Below, one piece after another: positions 29,483 through 41,549 of a stretch of 64,000 nucleotides of DNA; positions within the stretch are counted from its first letter, which is position 1, and every line of letters starts with the position of its first letter. Under the pieces are notes generated by a model that saw nothing but the letters and a program-made list of their open reading frames with translations, had not been told where the DNA came from and made no database searches. The DNA lies in assembly GCA_002946415.1 (NCBI GenBank), contig NJPS01000054.1:806001-870000 (forward strand), given 5' to 3'. The translations under genes and the position numbers were made by a program. Source of the DNA: Rutstroemia sp. NJR-2017a BVV2 (taxonomy: Eukaryota > Ascomycota > Leotiomycetes > Helotiales > Rutstroemiaceae).

Positions 29483-32400
29483 CTAATCCTGCTCTCCGTT
29501 TGTCGAAGCCCTAGCTTCAAGAAGAAGTTCAATGATGGCATCGCCCTCATCGCTCTTTTCGTTCTTTTCGTTCTCTTCAGTTTCCGGACTACTAGTAGCA
29601 GCAAATCGTGCCCACAAGAGCGCCGACCTCCCCGCAATATCCTTCACATCTGCTCTCGCCCCCGCTTGAAGTAGTATTTTCACGATACCCACATGACGTT
29701 TATTAACAGCATCCAGCAGCGGCGTAAAACCAAGATTCGTCTTCCGCTCGACATCCGCACCCCTCTCCAGCAGGAGTTTGACAAAGTGCTCATTTCCGCA
29801 CTTCGCGGCAATATGGAGCGCGGTCTGGCTGCCGAGGAAATCCCTTCCGGCATTCTTGTTGACGTCGGCGCCGTTTGCGAGAAGAAGCTCTACGCCGCGG
29901 ACGAAAATAGTCCCCACAGCGAGAAATAATGGCGTTATGCCGTTTACGTCTTGTGTGTTTACGTCCGCGCCATTGGAGATGAGATAAGACATCATTGGGA
30001 GCTGTTTTGCTACCGTCGCGAAATGCAGAGGCGTTCTTCCGCTCTTGTTTGCGGGATCCACGCCGGGGTAGATCTCGAGATAGAGTGAGGCTAGCGCTGG
30101 AGCCCCTAAGGTGGCGAGGACATGTAAGCCAGTGAGCTCAGAGTCGGGTGTGAGATAATAATGAAGCCCCAAGTGATGGTGCGCAATAGAATATGCTATC
30201 ATCATGCGCCGAGACTTGAACAAGAGGGTGAAGAGCTTCGCCAGACTTGGCCGAAGGGACGATTTTGGAGCGTGGGAGAGATAGAAGCAGGCTGCGTAGT
30301 TAAAGAGGGGCAAACGCCCTTCAAGATCCAATATACTCTCTTTCTTGCGTGTTCGGTGAGGCATTCGAGCACGTTCAGTAATGTCTTGGGCCAAGAGATA
30401 TCTATAGGTTTTGTATCCCTCTTTGCAACCGCGATCGAAAGAATCTTCCAATTGTTTACTAACATCATCAAAGCTCAGATATAGAAGACAAGTCTTAAAT
30501 ATCTCGTGGTGAGCATCTGGGAGCACCAATGAATTTCTGCTAAAGAACTCCTGGACTGTGAAGTGTACAAGTCGGACTTCTTGGCTGGAGGGCTCAATAA
30601 TAACAAGCCCGCCACAAACATCTACAATACTGTCGGGATCTGGTTCATTTTCCGGATCAATAGAATGCGGTAGCTCTTCATCATCGCTCCACTCGATGGA
30701 TAATGCTAAAGAGAGTTCTTTGACACCCAGGGGTCGCTGAGACGTTGAGACCCATTGAAGGATTCGTATGCCATATTCATTATCAGGTTCGGCCTGTTTC
30801 CTGATTCGTTCAAGTGTGTCTTGATAGTTCGCTTCTAGTTTTGACGGGAGTGTTTGAAGCGCTTTACGAATCTTGGCTGGTGTACGTTCAGTCAAGATTC
30901 GTTCAATCTGGAGAACCGCCATAAGGTACCTAAATGATTGAATCGTCAGAATGATGAGACCATGCCGAGCACAGCATATTCAAGGTCAAATAGCCAGTAA
31001 TACGTACATCCCACAAGCTCGATTCGTAATTTCATCGATGATTTGTTCTTCCAAATCATCCTTAGCTATTCGCTTCAAAAACGCAGGATTTCCTCTGATC
31101 CTGTGCCTCAAATATGATTTAATATCGACATCTCGTGCAATAATCTCGATCTGAGGATCTGCTACTAGTGCTGAGTTGATATCCTCAAAATTCGGTCGGC
31201 TTGTGATCAAGGTTCTGACAGACAGCTGTGGTATCCTTTTTAGCGTATCAAGGACGAGTGTCCTTTCTTCAGTAAGAGGACACTCATCAAGTGCATCAAC
31301 AAGAATGTAGACTTGATCATATGCTCCACAGAGAGCTACTAAAATAGTCCGAAGCTCTTCGAATAACAACTTACTGCTGCCGTTGTTATGCTCCTTGTAG
31401 AGCTTAGGGAGTATTCCGAGACCTTGCCCCTTTTCAGCTAGTTGTCTAGCTATACTGGACAGTATGTTGAAGGCAGTCGGGCTCTGTTTGTAATCGCAAT
31501 AGAAGAATGCCACCCCGACATTGTGGCTCTGGAAGTTCGTTTGGATATGATTGACCACCATGGAGCTAACAAGCATCAGCTAAGAATCCGAGGCGGTAAA
31601 GGAGTGGACTACTCGTTTACCGCCGTACTAGTACGGTACTACTCCGAGTAGTACGGCGAGCACATACCTCATGACAGTCTTACCAGCGCCGGCTGTCTAA
31701 TATCAGTATCTGCCAGCTATCCGGTCAATATGACTGTATGAGTGACTTACGATGCCCTGGACACCAGAGTATTGCACTCGAGCTCTGGTTTTCTAGCCAC
31801 CTGACGAATTCCGGCGTCTCCAAGAGCCAACCTCCTGTCTCCTCTTGGTGTCGAGAGAAGGTATCCTGCTGCTTATCGTACATCCTCAGTGGTGAGACCC
31901 AATCAAGAATTTCCCCCACTTTATTCTCTTCTAAGTCGAACCGCATTCCTTGAACGTCCAGACGAGTTTCTTCGAGCTTTTGAGTAACGACCCCGAGACT
32001 TTTATCGGCTCGAGCAGTTGCAGCACATGTGCCTCGTCTAGATATGTAGAGTAAGCAGCCTGCAATCCAAGAATAGTCTTTGACTCGTTGACATACAATA
32101 TTTCGGTTGAAAGCCTCATATTCAAGTAGTTCGTGTGAGAATTCAGGCGAGTTCTCAGTGCATCCACATCTTCCTTCATCATGATTTGCCATTTGATCTT
32201 CTTGCCAGACACTGCAACTAGTATCAAGGGCGGGATATCAGTATTCATTCTTCGCACGTTTCTCATACATTGAAAATTTGATGTAGCTCTACAAGTCCCG
32301 AGAACCCCTATGCCCCATAGTGCTACAATGAATATTCCTAACTTGGAGACCTAGAGATCAAGGAAATAAGCAAGAATTCTTCGTCACACTGCCACTCACC

Positions 32401-32706
32401 TAAAGAACTGCTCTTCTGACCCAACTTCAAACTCTCATAAGATCTAAGCTTTTTTAGAGCCTCCTCCAACACATATCGACAGCCAAGCGCCGTGACCTTC
32501 AAATTATTGATATTTTCTGCTTGTGGTGTGCCTGCATCAACGCGAAGATTTTCAATGCTGTCTAGCGCCCGCTGAAGTCCATGGAGCTCCACGATTAGCT
32601 GCTGGTAATCCGCCGCGGCGCCGCCTGCATCTTTGAGACTGACTATAACCTCATTTATTAGTGACGCTACTGCAAGAAAGTCGCCTACTGAGAAGCCGAA
32701 GGACAT
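29483..32706 (-). CDS. NACHT-ankyrin NLR-like protein (STAND NTPase)
   Basis: Six exons (32706-32400, about 32217-32097, 32037-31751, 31692-31668, 31565-31018 re-read as 31565-31008, 30929-29483) give 914 residues. The N-terminal 110 residues, MSFGFSVGDFLAVASLINEV onward, match the helical fungal STAND N-terminal domain. The NACHT NTPase has Walker A PGAGKTVM, encoded on a 25-nt exon, Walker B VYILVDALDEC, and LITSRPN. A winged-helix part contains QEVRLVHFTVQEFFSR. About five ankyrin repeats close the protein (GRTPLHFATVAKQLP, GITPLFLAV, QTALHIAAKCGN, GFTPLLDAVNKRH, GRSALLWA). Fungal NLRs of this build are implicated in allorecognition and programmed cell death. The second acceptor is ambiguous by 6 nt without changing the frame. 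No inactivating change is visible. Confidence 0.85.
31621..31658. repeat. Inverted repeat in an NLR intron
   Basis: Arms CGCCGTACTA (31621-31630) and TAGTACGGCG (31649-31658) are perfect 10-bp inverted repeats. An inner GTACTACT/AGTAGTAC pair could form an alternative hairpin. The element lies in the intron just downstream of the Walker A exon. Confidence 0.75.
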
Positions 32707-34706
32707 TGCTCGTGCAGAGGTAGGCTGTCTAGGGCAGAAGAAAAAGCCCGGTTTGGGACAATATACTATGGCTGGTTGTTATTATCAAATGAAGATCCGA
32801 AAGGCTCTGAGAGATTGTAATATTTTCGTTGTCTGAATGTCTTTTGAGTATTTTTATCGGCCTGTTATTTCTGTACCGAAGAGGTGTCGTTGGGTAGAAG
32901 TTGGGTGCGGGGTGTACGACGGGGTCACGTGGGATATGTAGGGTTGCTTCCATAAACGGAAGCCTTCCATTTCAGTTCTCTCCAGATTTAACGCCATCTT
33001 CCGGTAACTCAGATAATGAAGACAAATAGTTATCCTGCGCTGGATGTCACGTCGATACCGGTCAGTCCAATCTGGGTGCCTGCTTGGCCAATACTGTATC
33101 TGCAAACCCCGCTTTGCCCCCCTCCCCGCTGTCTCGACAAAATCGTGCATGTCCCAACTTAACAAGCATTCCTTTTCCACCACCATCTCCCAACCTCAAA
33201 TATATCTCGAACCAGAAAAGTAAAACGAAGAAAGAGTATCCCGAATTTAATCTGATCGGATCCCATGTCCCGTTGCGCAAAAATACAGACGGAGTTAGAG
33301 TTCACACGCTAAAGAGCGTCAATCAACCTTATCCGAACGCCCATCTCATCTATCCATCACAACCCCCACCGACCAACCAACACCACATCAAACATAAAGA
33401 AAGCTTTCTACCCCAAATATCCCACTAGTCGTGGAATAAGAAGAGATAGCCCAAACCCCAGATGCCCCGGAGATCTTTGCCCTCCAGTTGAGTTGACTTT
33501 TGCCGGACGAACGGACGCGACGCGTAGCCCGTTAGTGCGCTGAACAGCGAGGACTTGGTTCCCAACGGCGAGTGCGTATTGAATCTACGAAGTATAGGCG
33601 TTCTCCAGGGCTGTTATTTTCCTTCTCTGAACAATCCTTCCTCATTCATATACTTCCATCCCTCATCCTCCCCTCTCCCTCCCTTCCTACGTACCTACCT
33701 ACCATCTCGCTTCAAAGCAGCCTCACTCCGATCATCTATACCCACCGCACCCACCGCACCCACCGCACTTACTGAACCCTACGGACCAAAGCAATAGCTC
33801 ATCCAATTCTTCTCAACTGATATCGAACGCAAGTACTTTACTTTCTTTATCCCCTTATCCAAACCACAATTATACCCACCGCGCCTTCTCCCCTTCCACC
33901 TCTCCCACCCCTCGCCCTCGCCCCCCCATTCGCCTCTCCTTCGGCGAGCAAATACACCTCAAAATACTCTACCCCAAAGAAAAGCACCACGCACGATACC
34001 GAAGTCAACTTTTACCAGCAGCCAGGCCGAGCACTTCAGGACAGTTCCATCAAGACTCGCGACTGCTTCCGAGAAGAAAAACGACCCATTCAATTAAATT
34101 CAGTTCAATTTTGCTTAACATATCATTCTCTGCTTCTCTCATAAACATTCTTTCATTCTTTCCCTCTATCATTCTTCCTTTCTCAAAAACAATATTTCTT
34201 TCATTCTACCATTCTTCCTTCCTCTCAAAACTACCCATCCATCTCAACCAAAATAAAACCAAATAATAGAGCCCCCCTTATGCCCCCAGAAATATATATA
34301 TAACACCAACTCCAACCCCCGCACGCACACACGCACGCTATGCCGAACTCCAATCTCGAAGAAGCTTGAATCGATATTTATATATCCGCAAAGGCAAAAG
34401 ATTCAGCACAACTCTCGGTAAGAGAAAGGTCAGACTGGACTGACTACAGCCGGTACAGTAGTTACAGATTGACTAACTATGCAACGCAAGAATCGAATCG
34501 AAGCGAAGAGTATAAAGAATAAAGCAGAAGAGGTATTTAGGAATGCTCGATCAAACATAAAGTACTGAACTGAAGTAAACGCACAGCGTTATGCAGTTGA
34601 GATGGCTATAAGATAGAACGCGAACATCAAGTGATGTACTTTTGGTGATCAATACTTCGATCTACTTCCGAGTATTTATTAATCATCACTTTTCCCCCAC
34701 CCATCC
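32707..34706. other. Non-coding, pyrimidine-rich 2-kb stretch
   Basis: The left part is the NLR promoter. From about 33600 to 34260 the plus strand is dominated by C/T runs with short repeats such as CCCACCGCA three times near 33745. This looks like promoter or long-leader DNA. No gene is supported. Confidence 0.5.
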
Positions 34707-35426
34707 CTACCCAAAATACCCATCCCTCTGCCTCCCCCCTCTCTCCCCATACCCATACCCCTCCTGCACCGCATATCCATACCCCTCCTGCACCGCATAC
34801 CCATTCTCCCTCGCCTCGGCCTCATAATCAGCCTCGACCCTCCTGGGAAGAATACTCTCCGGGATCGACTCGTCCTCCTCCCCCTCCCCCCCATCATCCC
34901 GCAACCTCTCCGCACTTTTCCTCTCCCTCTCCCTCTCCACTTTCCTCTCCCCCCCTCTCCCCTCCTCCACACCCAATCTCCTCCCCCCCCTCCTCCCCCC
35001 CCTCTCCCTCCTCTCCCTCCTCTCCTCCCCACTCAACGGCCACCTCCTCCAACACCGATTAAACGTCTGCACCACCTGTCTCGCCGTCAACACCACTCCA
35101 TACTCCTTCTCCACATCAATACTAATAAACATAATCTCATGCGGGACAGGCAATTTCCGCAGCGTCGTTCTTGTGGGGAGCCGCATTTGCGCAGCGCGGA
35201 AATCGCGCACTACGCGTTCTTCCCATTCGGGGCGGGTCTCGCGGTCGGGGGTGACGAATCTGCGGTCCGGGCGTTGTTGCTGTTGTTGTTGGTGGTGGTG
35301 AGGTTCGAATTGTCGGATTTTGGGCTCGGGTTGGCATTCTTCTTCGGAGGAGCTGGATACCCGAGAGCGTTTTCGGGATTCTCGTTCTGCTCGGACGGAG
35401 CGAGCTGAGGAGGGTGGTGTGAACAT
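34707..35426 (-). CDS. Hypothetical low-complexity protein
   Basis: 239 residues from the ATG at 35426; the in-frame extension upstream is encoded by a purine-rich minisatellite and was left out. The middle (about 40-125) looks like a folded unit: RFVTPDRETRPEWEERVV, then PHEIMFISIDVEKEYGVVL and VVQTFNRCWRRWP. It is flanked by a polyglutamine run (six Gln after HHH) and a long Arg/Glu/Gly-rich segment. Near the C-terminus GYAVQEGYGYAVQEGYGY is a short internal repeat. The central hydrophobic/aromatic unit could be a small DNA-binding or protein-binding fold, but I do not recognise it. The gene sits alone in gene-poor DNA. Confidence 0.5.
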   Translation of the reverse strand: MFTPPSSARSVRAERESRKRSRVSSSSEEECQPEPKIRQFEPHHHQQQQQQRPDRRFVTPDRETRPEWEERVVRDFRAAQMRLPTRTTLRKLPVPHEIMFISIDVEKEYGVVLTARQVVQTFNRCWRRWPLSGEERRERRERGGRRGGRRLGVEEGRGGERKVERERERKSAERLRDDGGEGEEDESIPESILPRRVEADYEAEARENGYAVQEGYGYAVQEGYGYGERGGRQRDGYFG

Positions 35427-35442
35427 GGTTTTTGTTTGAGGT

Positions 35443-35550
35443 CTGTATCTCTGCTTCCTTCTGTATCTCTTCTTCCTTCTGTTTCTTTTCTTCCTTCTTT
35501 TTCTTTTCGTCCTTCTATTTCTCTTCGTCCTTCTGTACCTCTTCTTCCTT
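35443..35550 (-). repeat. Purine-rich 18-bp minisatellite
   Basis: About six copies of an 18-nt unit, reading GAAGGAAGAAGAGATACA on the minus strand, with substitutions. The array lies directly upstream of the ATG at 35426 and therefore probably in its leader. Confidence 0.7.
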
Positions 35551-38500
35551 TCCTTCCTGGCGACAGATAGATGAACAGATCCACAAACAGTCAACTATAA
35601 TCTCCAACTCTTATACTTTCCTTCCTTCAAGAAAGTTCCCTAATCCCTCGTCGATTATTTTTCTCCTTCTCTTCTTCCTATCCTTTCCTTCTCAGATATT
35701 CAGGTAAACAGAAAGACAAAATATCCAGACCGATATCCAAACAACCAAACCCAACCCTATCCTTATACCAAGTCCCTCTCCCTGGCAAGTAATTCCCTGA
35801 AATCCAGATCCAGAATCAATAAAAGCCAAAGCGGGTCGCAGCAATGCAAGATTTTCGATCAGATTAGCGAGGCCGAGATTTAAGATCTCGGTCGTGGGGG
35901 TGGCGACACGGACAAAAAACACAACGCACCCCTCCACTCGCAAGCAGAATCGATGACGCTCACCAGTGGATTACTGGACGCAGCTGATTCTGACTCCGAG
36001 AAGGAAAATCGTACGAGAAAAAACAGCGGTGAAAACGTGAGTTGAGCTGAGGTGAGATGAGATGAGATGTATTTATTCGCTGTTCACACAGTCTTCATAT
36101 TGCTCCAATATTCGATGGGTTATTGTGAGCAGCGGACTGGACGATACCGAACCGTTTTTGGGACTTTTTTTCGCCGCTCAGCAAAATTGTATGAACAAGA
36201 CAAAACAAAAACGTTCAACAAACCAAAAATCGCGATAATGATTTCTTATCTCTTATTTCCTTTTTTCTTTTCTTCCCTCTCAATCTCCGTACAGTAACTA
36301 TGCTGGGTAAGCCTAGATGGCTAAAATATTTGATGTAATATTCCGTCTTCCATCTGATCCTGACAGCCTGCCTCCCACCCACTCACACGCCGTTCCACTC
36401 GTACTAAAATTAAAGTTCAAGATTAGGTTCGATCAACAGATAGGGGATCAAGATCGAGCGCACAAAGAAAAGCGGGGCACAGGCCAATCAGGGGCGACAT
36501 GTCGGACGCCGTTCCGATGGGGGTGAGAGGAAAAACCCTAGATGCAGTTGGGGTGGGAGTCTGGGCTCCGGAAGGATTGCTTACTCGTACGATGGGCGGC
36601 TGACGAAGGCCTTATAAAGCCGACGAGGGTGCAAGGAGGGGGATACGTGGGGAGTTGTGATTTGGTTTGGTGTGAATATTCCTCTTTTTTTGCGCGGGAG
36701 GGGCGATGTGCGTGTGGAATCAAGGCAAGTGAGGGTGGGATATTGATTGATTTTCAGGGTCTGGGTCGAGGACTGGGTGAGGTAGGGATAGGGGTAGGGG
36801 TAGGGTACTGCCTTCTCGATTTGGTACGATTTGGTACGATTAGTGCGGTGGATGTATCTGGTGATCGTCGCCCAACTGTTTGCTTTGCTGCATTCAATGG
36901 TTTGTTGGCTTGTTGTTGCTGCCGTAGTTTCCACGACGACTCGGAGTCGGAGATGGGGAATTATTTGGAGCCCGGCCCCAACACGTCCGGTAAGATTAAG
37001 ATCACCAGGTCCATTTACCGCATCTGTGGGAAATGGCCATGTGGAGTGCTGGGATAGGCACGGCGGGATAGACGACCAGATACGATTTGGGGAAGACTTG
37101 ATTCCATAGTGGCCAGAAACGGCTGAGTGGGTTGGTGGGTTGGTAGGCGAGTGGGTAGCTAGTTTCTTGTTGAATCGTGGGAATAAAGTGGAGAAGGAGA
37201 ACGAGCTACTGTGCTGCAGAAGGAACGTACGTATGTATATCAGATGGCGCGGTATGCGATCAAGATATGCAACAAAAGACATGTTGGTGTTGGGCCAGAT
37301 GGTTGGTTGGTTCCGAAGGATGCAGGTTTCTCGATGGTGAACACAGCTGGCATAAATTATTTTGAAAAACGAGAAATAAATATGCAAGCGGAGGCTGAGA
37401 TATGCAGCAATTGAATGTATAGGGGTTAGATTACATTGAAAGTAATGAAAGGTGCAGTGAGCTGTGCATCAAACGGATGTTGGTACCACAGTACTTTGAA
37501 AAACAGGAAATTCAATGTGAAAGCTGACATCAAGACATGCAAGTTGCATGCACAGAGCTTATTGGATGCGTAGAGTATATTGAAACTACGTGAAATGTGA
37601 AATAAGATGTGCAACAAACTTGGAAAAGAGAGGGTAGTATCCATTGATTGGGTGTACGAAGGAATAAGGAAAGCTGAAAGAAGGAAATATACGTCAAGGA
37701 GTAATTGCCGTTGCGTCGAATATCCAAAAATGTATCGCCCGCAGTAATCAGTTTTCAGGAAGAGGTATGTGTTGAGGACCCTGGCACCAGATGGATTGGA
37801 ATATTGAAAAGAGCAAAACGATGCAAAATTACGAATATATAGAAATCTAGAGAGGCATATCATAAATGAGACGACATCGGAGTTGGATGTCGGGGAAATG
37901 CGATATGTAGAAATTTCCACTCCAGGTAGACTCGACTTGTGGCTAGGAGAATCTTGGGTGGAAGGATAACGTGATGACCAAGGGGAGGGAAGGAAGCAGG
38001 TGGATTGGAAGAAAGATGATGCGTTAGGTATGGCCTCGTTGTCTCCCATACGTACCCTGCGGCAGCTCTCATTCTTATCTTTCCTGAACTGCAATACTCA
38101 TGCCGTAAAGGAATTCCCAGCGCATCATACTGTTTCCAACCTTTCACCTCCATCTCACTATACATCCACAGCTTCTATCTACTGACCTGCCCAAGGAAAA
38201 TAGAGAAGAAGAGGAAACGAAAGTCGAAGGAAGCACATCCCATCCCATCCCGCTCCATTGCATCCCACGCCATCCCACCCGAATACAACCAAGTCTAACC
38301 CCCAACACCCAAACACCTCCGCCGCAGCCAACACCAATCCCAACCCCGACCAGCCGCAGCGAGTACCAGTCCCAACTCCAGCCTACCAAACCCTCCAAAT
38401 CACCCACCACAATTCCCATTCCCATTCCCGTTCCCTGCCTTGACCCTCCTGATGACGACTCTATATCTCTGAAGCCCTATTCTCGAAACTCGTAGAGGAA

Positions 38501-39427
38501 CCGTCTCCACCATTATTCATCTCCTCTCCCACTCCCACCATATTCTTTCTTTTTGCCGTCTGTACATCAAACAAGGACTACTCGACCGAAACTCCATACT
38601 TTCTCTCCCGACCCCCTAACCCGTACCGCAGAACCGAGTAGAAAAGCACTACACCCATCTCCCCCCTCTCCCCCCTCTCCCCCTTCTTTCTCCTCCTTCC
38701 CACCCACTATATCTCATTCCCACAACCTCAGACCTAACCAGACCAGATCTCACCGCATCATATCCCATCTCACCTCATCACATCCCATCTTCCTCCACCA
38801 GAAAACACTCTCAACGACCACCGGCAGAAGAATCACGAGAGAGTTCTTACTTCTTACTTCTTCCATCCCCGCTTTCCATTTGTAGCGCAATGCAGCTAGG
38901 TGGTTACGTATTTTAAAACACATATGTGATAAAACTGTAAGTTGACGGCTCCGTCAATATTCTGTAAAACTCCTGAACATGACGATACACCTTGAATGAG
39001 ACCCCTCATATTCTACAATTCGAGGAAACCATTGCTCACTTGATTATGATCCAACAACGGCATGGTCAGGAGAGTAGAGACACTGCGAGACTCGACTCAA
39101 TCGAGTACCATAGAGAAATCGACACATGAAAGCCACAACCCAAATACAGTAATCCGCCCATGAGGGGGAAATGTTTGTACAATCCAATAATTGAATATTT
39201 TCATCAGTACTATGTCCTGACCATGTGAGATCGATGATCATCCACTTTTGATGTATTATACAAATGCCCCCATCGCATCCCTCCTTCTCCATCACCAGCC
39301 CAAACCCCTCTTTTCATCCCATCATATCATATCCCATGCATCCATTTCATCCCAGCCCAGCCAAGATCCGTAAAACCAGACCCTATTCCTACATCCCATC
39401 TCCATGCATCAACCCAATAGAATCCAT
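35551..39427. other. Gene-poor stretch of about 3.9 kb
   Basis: No supported gene. It contains a short telomere-like G-rich run near 36780-36807, weakly conserved tandem copies at 37361-37619, and CT-rich plus-strand DNA at 38230-38830 with repeated CATCCCATCCC-like motifs. The long minus-strand frames at 36581-37387 and 37426-38094 lack protein character. Confidence 0.5.
37361..37619. repeat. Diverged tandem repeat of about 125 bp
   Basis: Two units (about 37361-37474 and 37495-37619) both begin TTTGAAAAAC, share ATTGAAA near the middle and end in TGTGCA(T/A)CAAAC. A partial earlier unit seems to end near 37277 (ATGCAACAAAAGACATGTTGGT). Confidence 0.4.
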
Positions 39428-40502
39428 TTACTCACCAACGACCTTAGTCTTAACCTTCGAGCTACCACTCTTAACCCTCTTCGCGGCTGGTCGGTTGATG
39501 TGGTGCTCCGGGATCCAGCTCTCGTCATAAGCCTTCTGAGCCAACGCACCGGTAGTGACAGCTGGGCCATCAGCGCCAATAACAGAGACTTGATCCTTGA
39601 CATCGACAGCTGGTTTCGATCCACCAGATGAACGCTTAGCGCGCTCTCCACCTTTGCCTCCACGACGGGTTTGCGGGAACAGCGTCTCGATCCACGTTTT
39701 GTACACGAAGTAGAGAGTACCGGCGAAGGCAGCGAGGAGGAAGAGGTAGAGGAAGATGCTGTGAGGATGCTCGTTAGTCATGTAAACGGGGAAAGGGGGA
39801 TTTGGATTGATAGATTGAACATACATCTGAGGATCAAAAATGCTCGTCGCCGCCTCCACAACCGAAACCGTCTCATTATAAGCCTGAATCTGGTAAACCG
39901 CACCTCTCTGACTAGCGACCACAGCAATCAAGTTGAGTCTCAGATCCTGAGGGTGCAAATCGGTGGTGAAAGTATACGGCAAGGCCTGAGTCTCGCCGGC
40001 GGGGATCTCAACATCGTAACGAGTGCTGGTCAAGTTGCGGACAATGGCAGCACTTGGATGAGTGCCTTCGGCGAGTGGTTGCAGGTTGGAGAGCGCACCG
40101 CCAATCACGGCTACTTGTACAGCTTCGGCTTCGTCATTCTTGAAGGAGAGAAGTGCTTGTGTGGCGTGGCCGTTGACGAGCTTGACACCGAAGATTTCCG
40201 ATTGTGGGAACGAGGCAGAGACGGAGACAGCGAGGTTGGGGGCTGGGGTGTCGAGATCAGGCTCTTCGGTCTATTTCAATTGAACTTGTTAATTAAGGTA
40301 TTCAATAAGGGTAGATGTTTGAAATGGTACAAGAATTGGTGTCCCAAAATATAGCTATAGCTTCAGACGTCATATGCAACAGCTGTCCACAACGAGAACA
40401 CGAATCTCCAAAAGAAAGACAACTTACGGTTTCCGCTGCAGCGAAAACGCCAACAGCACGAAGAGCAAGAAGAGCAAGGGCGGATAACTTGTACGATACC
40501 AT
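39428..40502 (-). CDS. IRC22: Irc22 / translocon-associated protein alpha-subunit homologue
   Basis: Three exons (40502-40428, 40270-39825, 39758-39428) give 283 residues. A cleavable signal peptide (MVSYKLSALALLALRAVGVF, cut near AAA) is on its own exon. A lumenal beta-sandwich follows, with an acidic stretch TEEPDLDTP, then FGVKLVNGHATQALLSFKN and TRYDVEIPAGETQALPYTF. A single membrane helix at about 173-193 (IIFLYLFLLAAFAGTLYFVY) precedes a basic cytosolic tail with GGKGGERAKRSSGG. This is the TRAP-alpha/SSR1 arrangement that yeast calls Irc22, an ER membrane protein near the Sec61 channel. The 66-nt second intron is a multiple of three and stop-free, so an open frame runs through it. The splice restores the membrane helix start, which supports its removal. 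Confidence 0.9.
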
Positions 40503-41549
40503 TGTGACGGATCAATTGGTGGTGGAAGGAATATGGAAGGAATTGGCAGGTTACAGAACAGAGGTAAATTTATATGACAGCTCTGCTGCTGCAATGTGTT
40601 CTCGGCAACTAGCGCGCGTGTGGTGCAAGGATAAGGTGTCGCCACTATTGCGTTCTGTTGGTAAGGGTTCCAGAACCCAGCAAAGTGAGATAATATGGAG
40701 GGAAATCTTGGAAATTGATGTGTAAAATCAAAGTTGATAGCTGTCGCATGTCATTGAGACAGTTTTGATTTGCAATTGATGCTTCGTGTACAGTACACGG
40801 CGTCAAGTTTGAGGCAAGCCAAAGCAATCATGACGTGGGGCTGCAGACCTCTACATCGGAGGAGAACCGGCCGATTCGGAGGTCATGATAGCTAATGTCA
40901 ATTGTCCTAATGATACGAGAGCATGTACCGCGAAGTCCTCCTCCAACGGACTCTGGGTAATACTTTCATAGGTTGTTCATCAGGACTGATACAGCATTCA
41001 ACTTGGCATCTTGTCTACGCAAGGCCCCTCCCTACTTGCCATCACGGAGAACAAATCGCAGGCAAGGGCTTGAAGCATAGCTTTTCATTTATTCTTTTTT
41101 ATTATACTGCTTGCTTGGGTCCGTAAATACATACGTGATGCCCTTTGTAACTATTCCATGCATGCTGCGCCAGTTCTCCTGCTGGTCGTCCATAATCCAA
41201 AGTATCCATCCGTCATAATATGCAATCTCCCAGAGAGGGCCGACGCTGTTCTCTTATCATACACAGATCGAAGGATCATGGCTCAATCCGTGCGCCATAT
41301 TTTTAAATATCAACATCGTTCCTTTATCGTGATGGCCATTCTCAAAAGTAGAGTGAATATGACCAGGTCTTTTGTTTTGCAGCTCATTGCCCGCCGCAAG
41401 GAATGATCTGCAACGTGAAATAGGGTATACCAACGTGTAAAATCCATATCTGCAATAATGTCTCAATGCAGCAGAGCAAGTAAAACACGCAAAAGTCTGC
41501 TTGGATGGCCAAGAGACAGGTGCCGGAAAAAGTCTCCTTGTCGTCGAGT
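40503..41549. other. Intergenic, IRC22 promoter and MED19 3' flank
   Basis: No supported gene. Both neighbours are on the minus strand. Confidence 0.5.

Noticed and set aside
35427..35594. N-terminal Lys/Arg-rich extension of the gene at 34707
   Set aside because: It is encoded by the purine minisatellite; the downstream ATG at 35426 begins protein-like sequence.
36581..37387. 268-residue minus-strand frame
   Set aside because: Composition is random-like, no domain, and it lies in low-complexity DNA.
37426..38094. 222-residue minus-strand frame
   Set aside because: Overlaps the diverged tandem repeat and has no recognisable motif.
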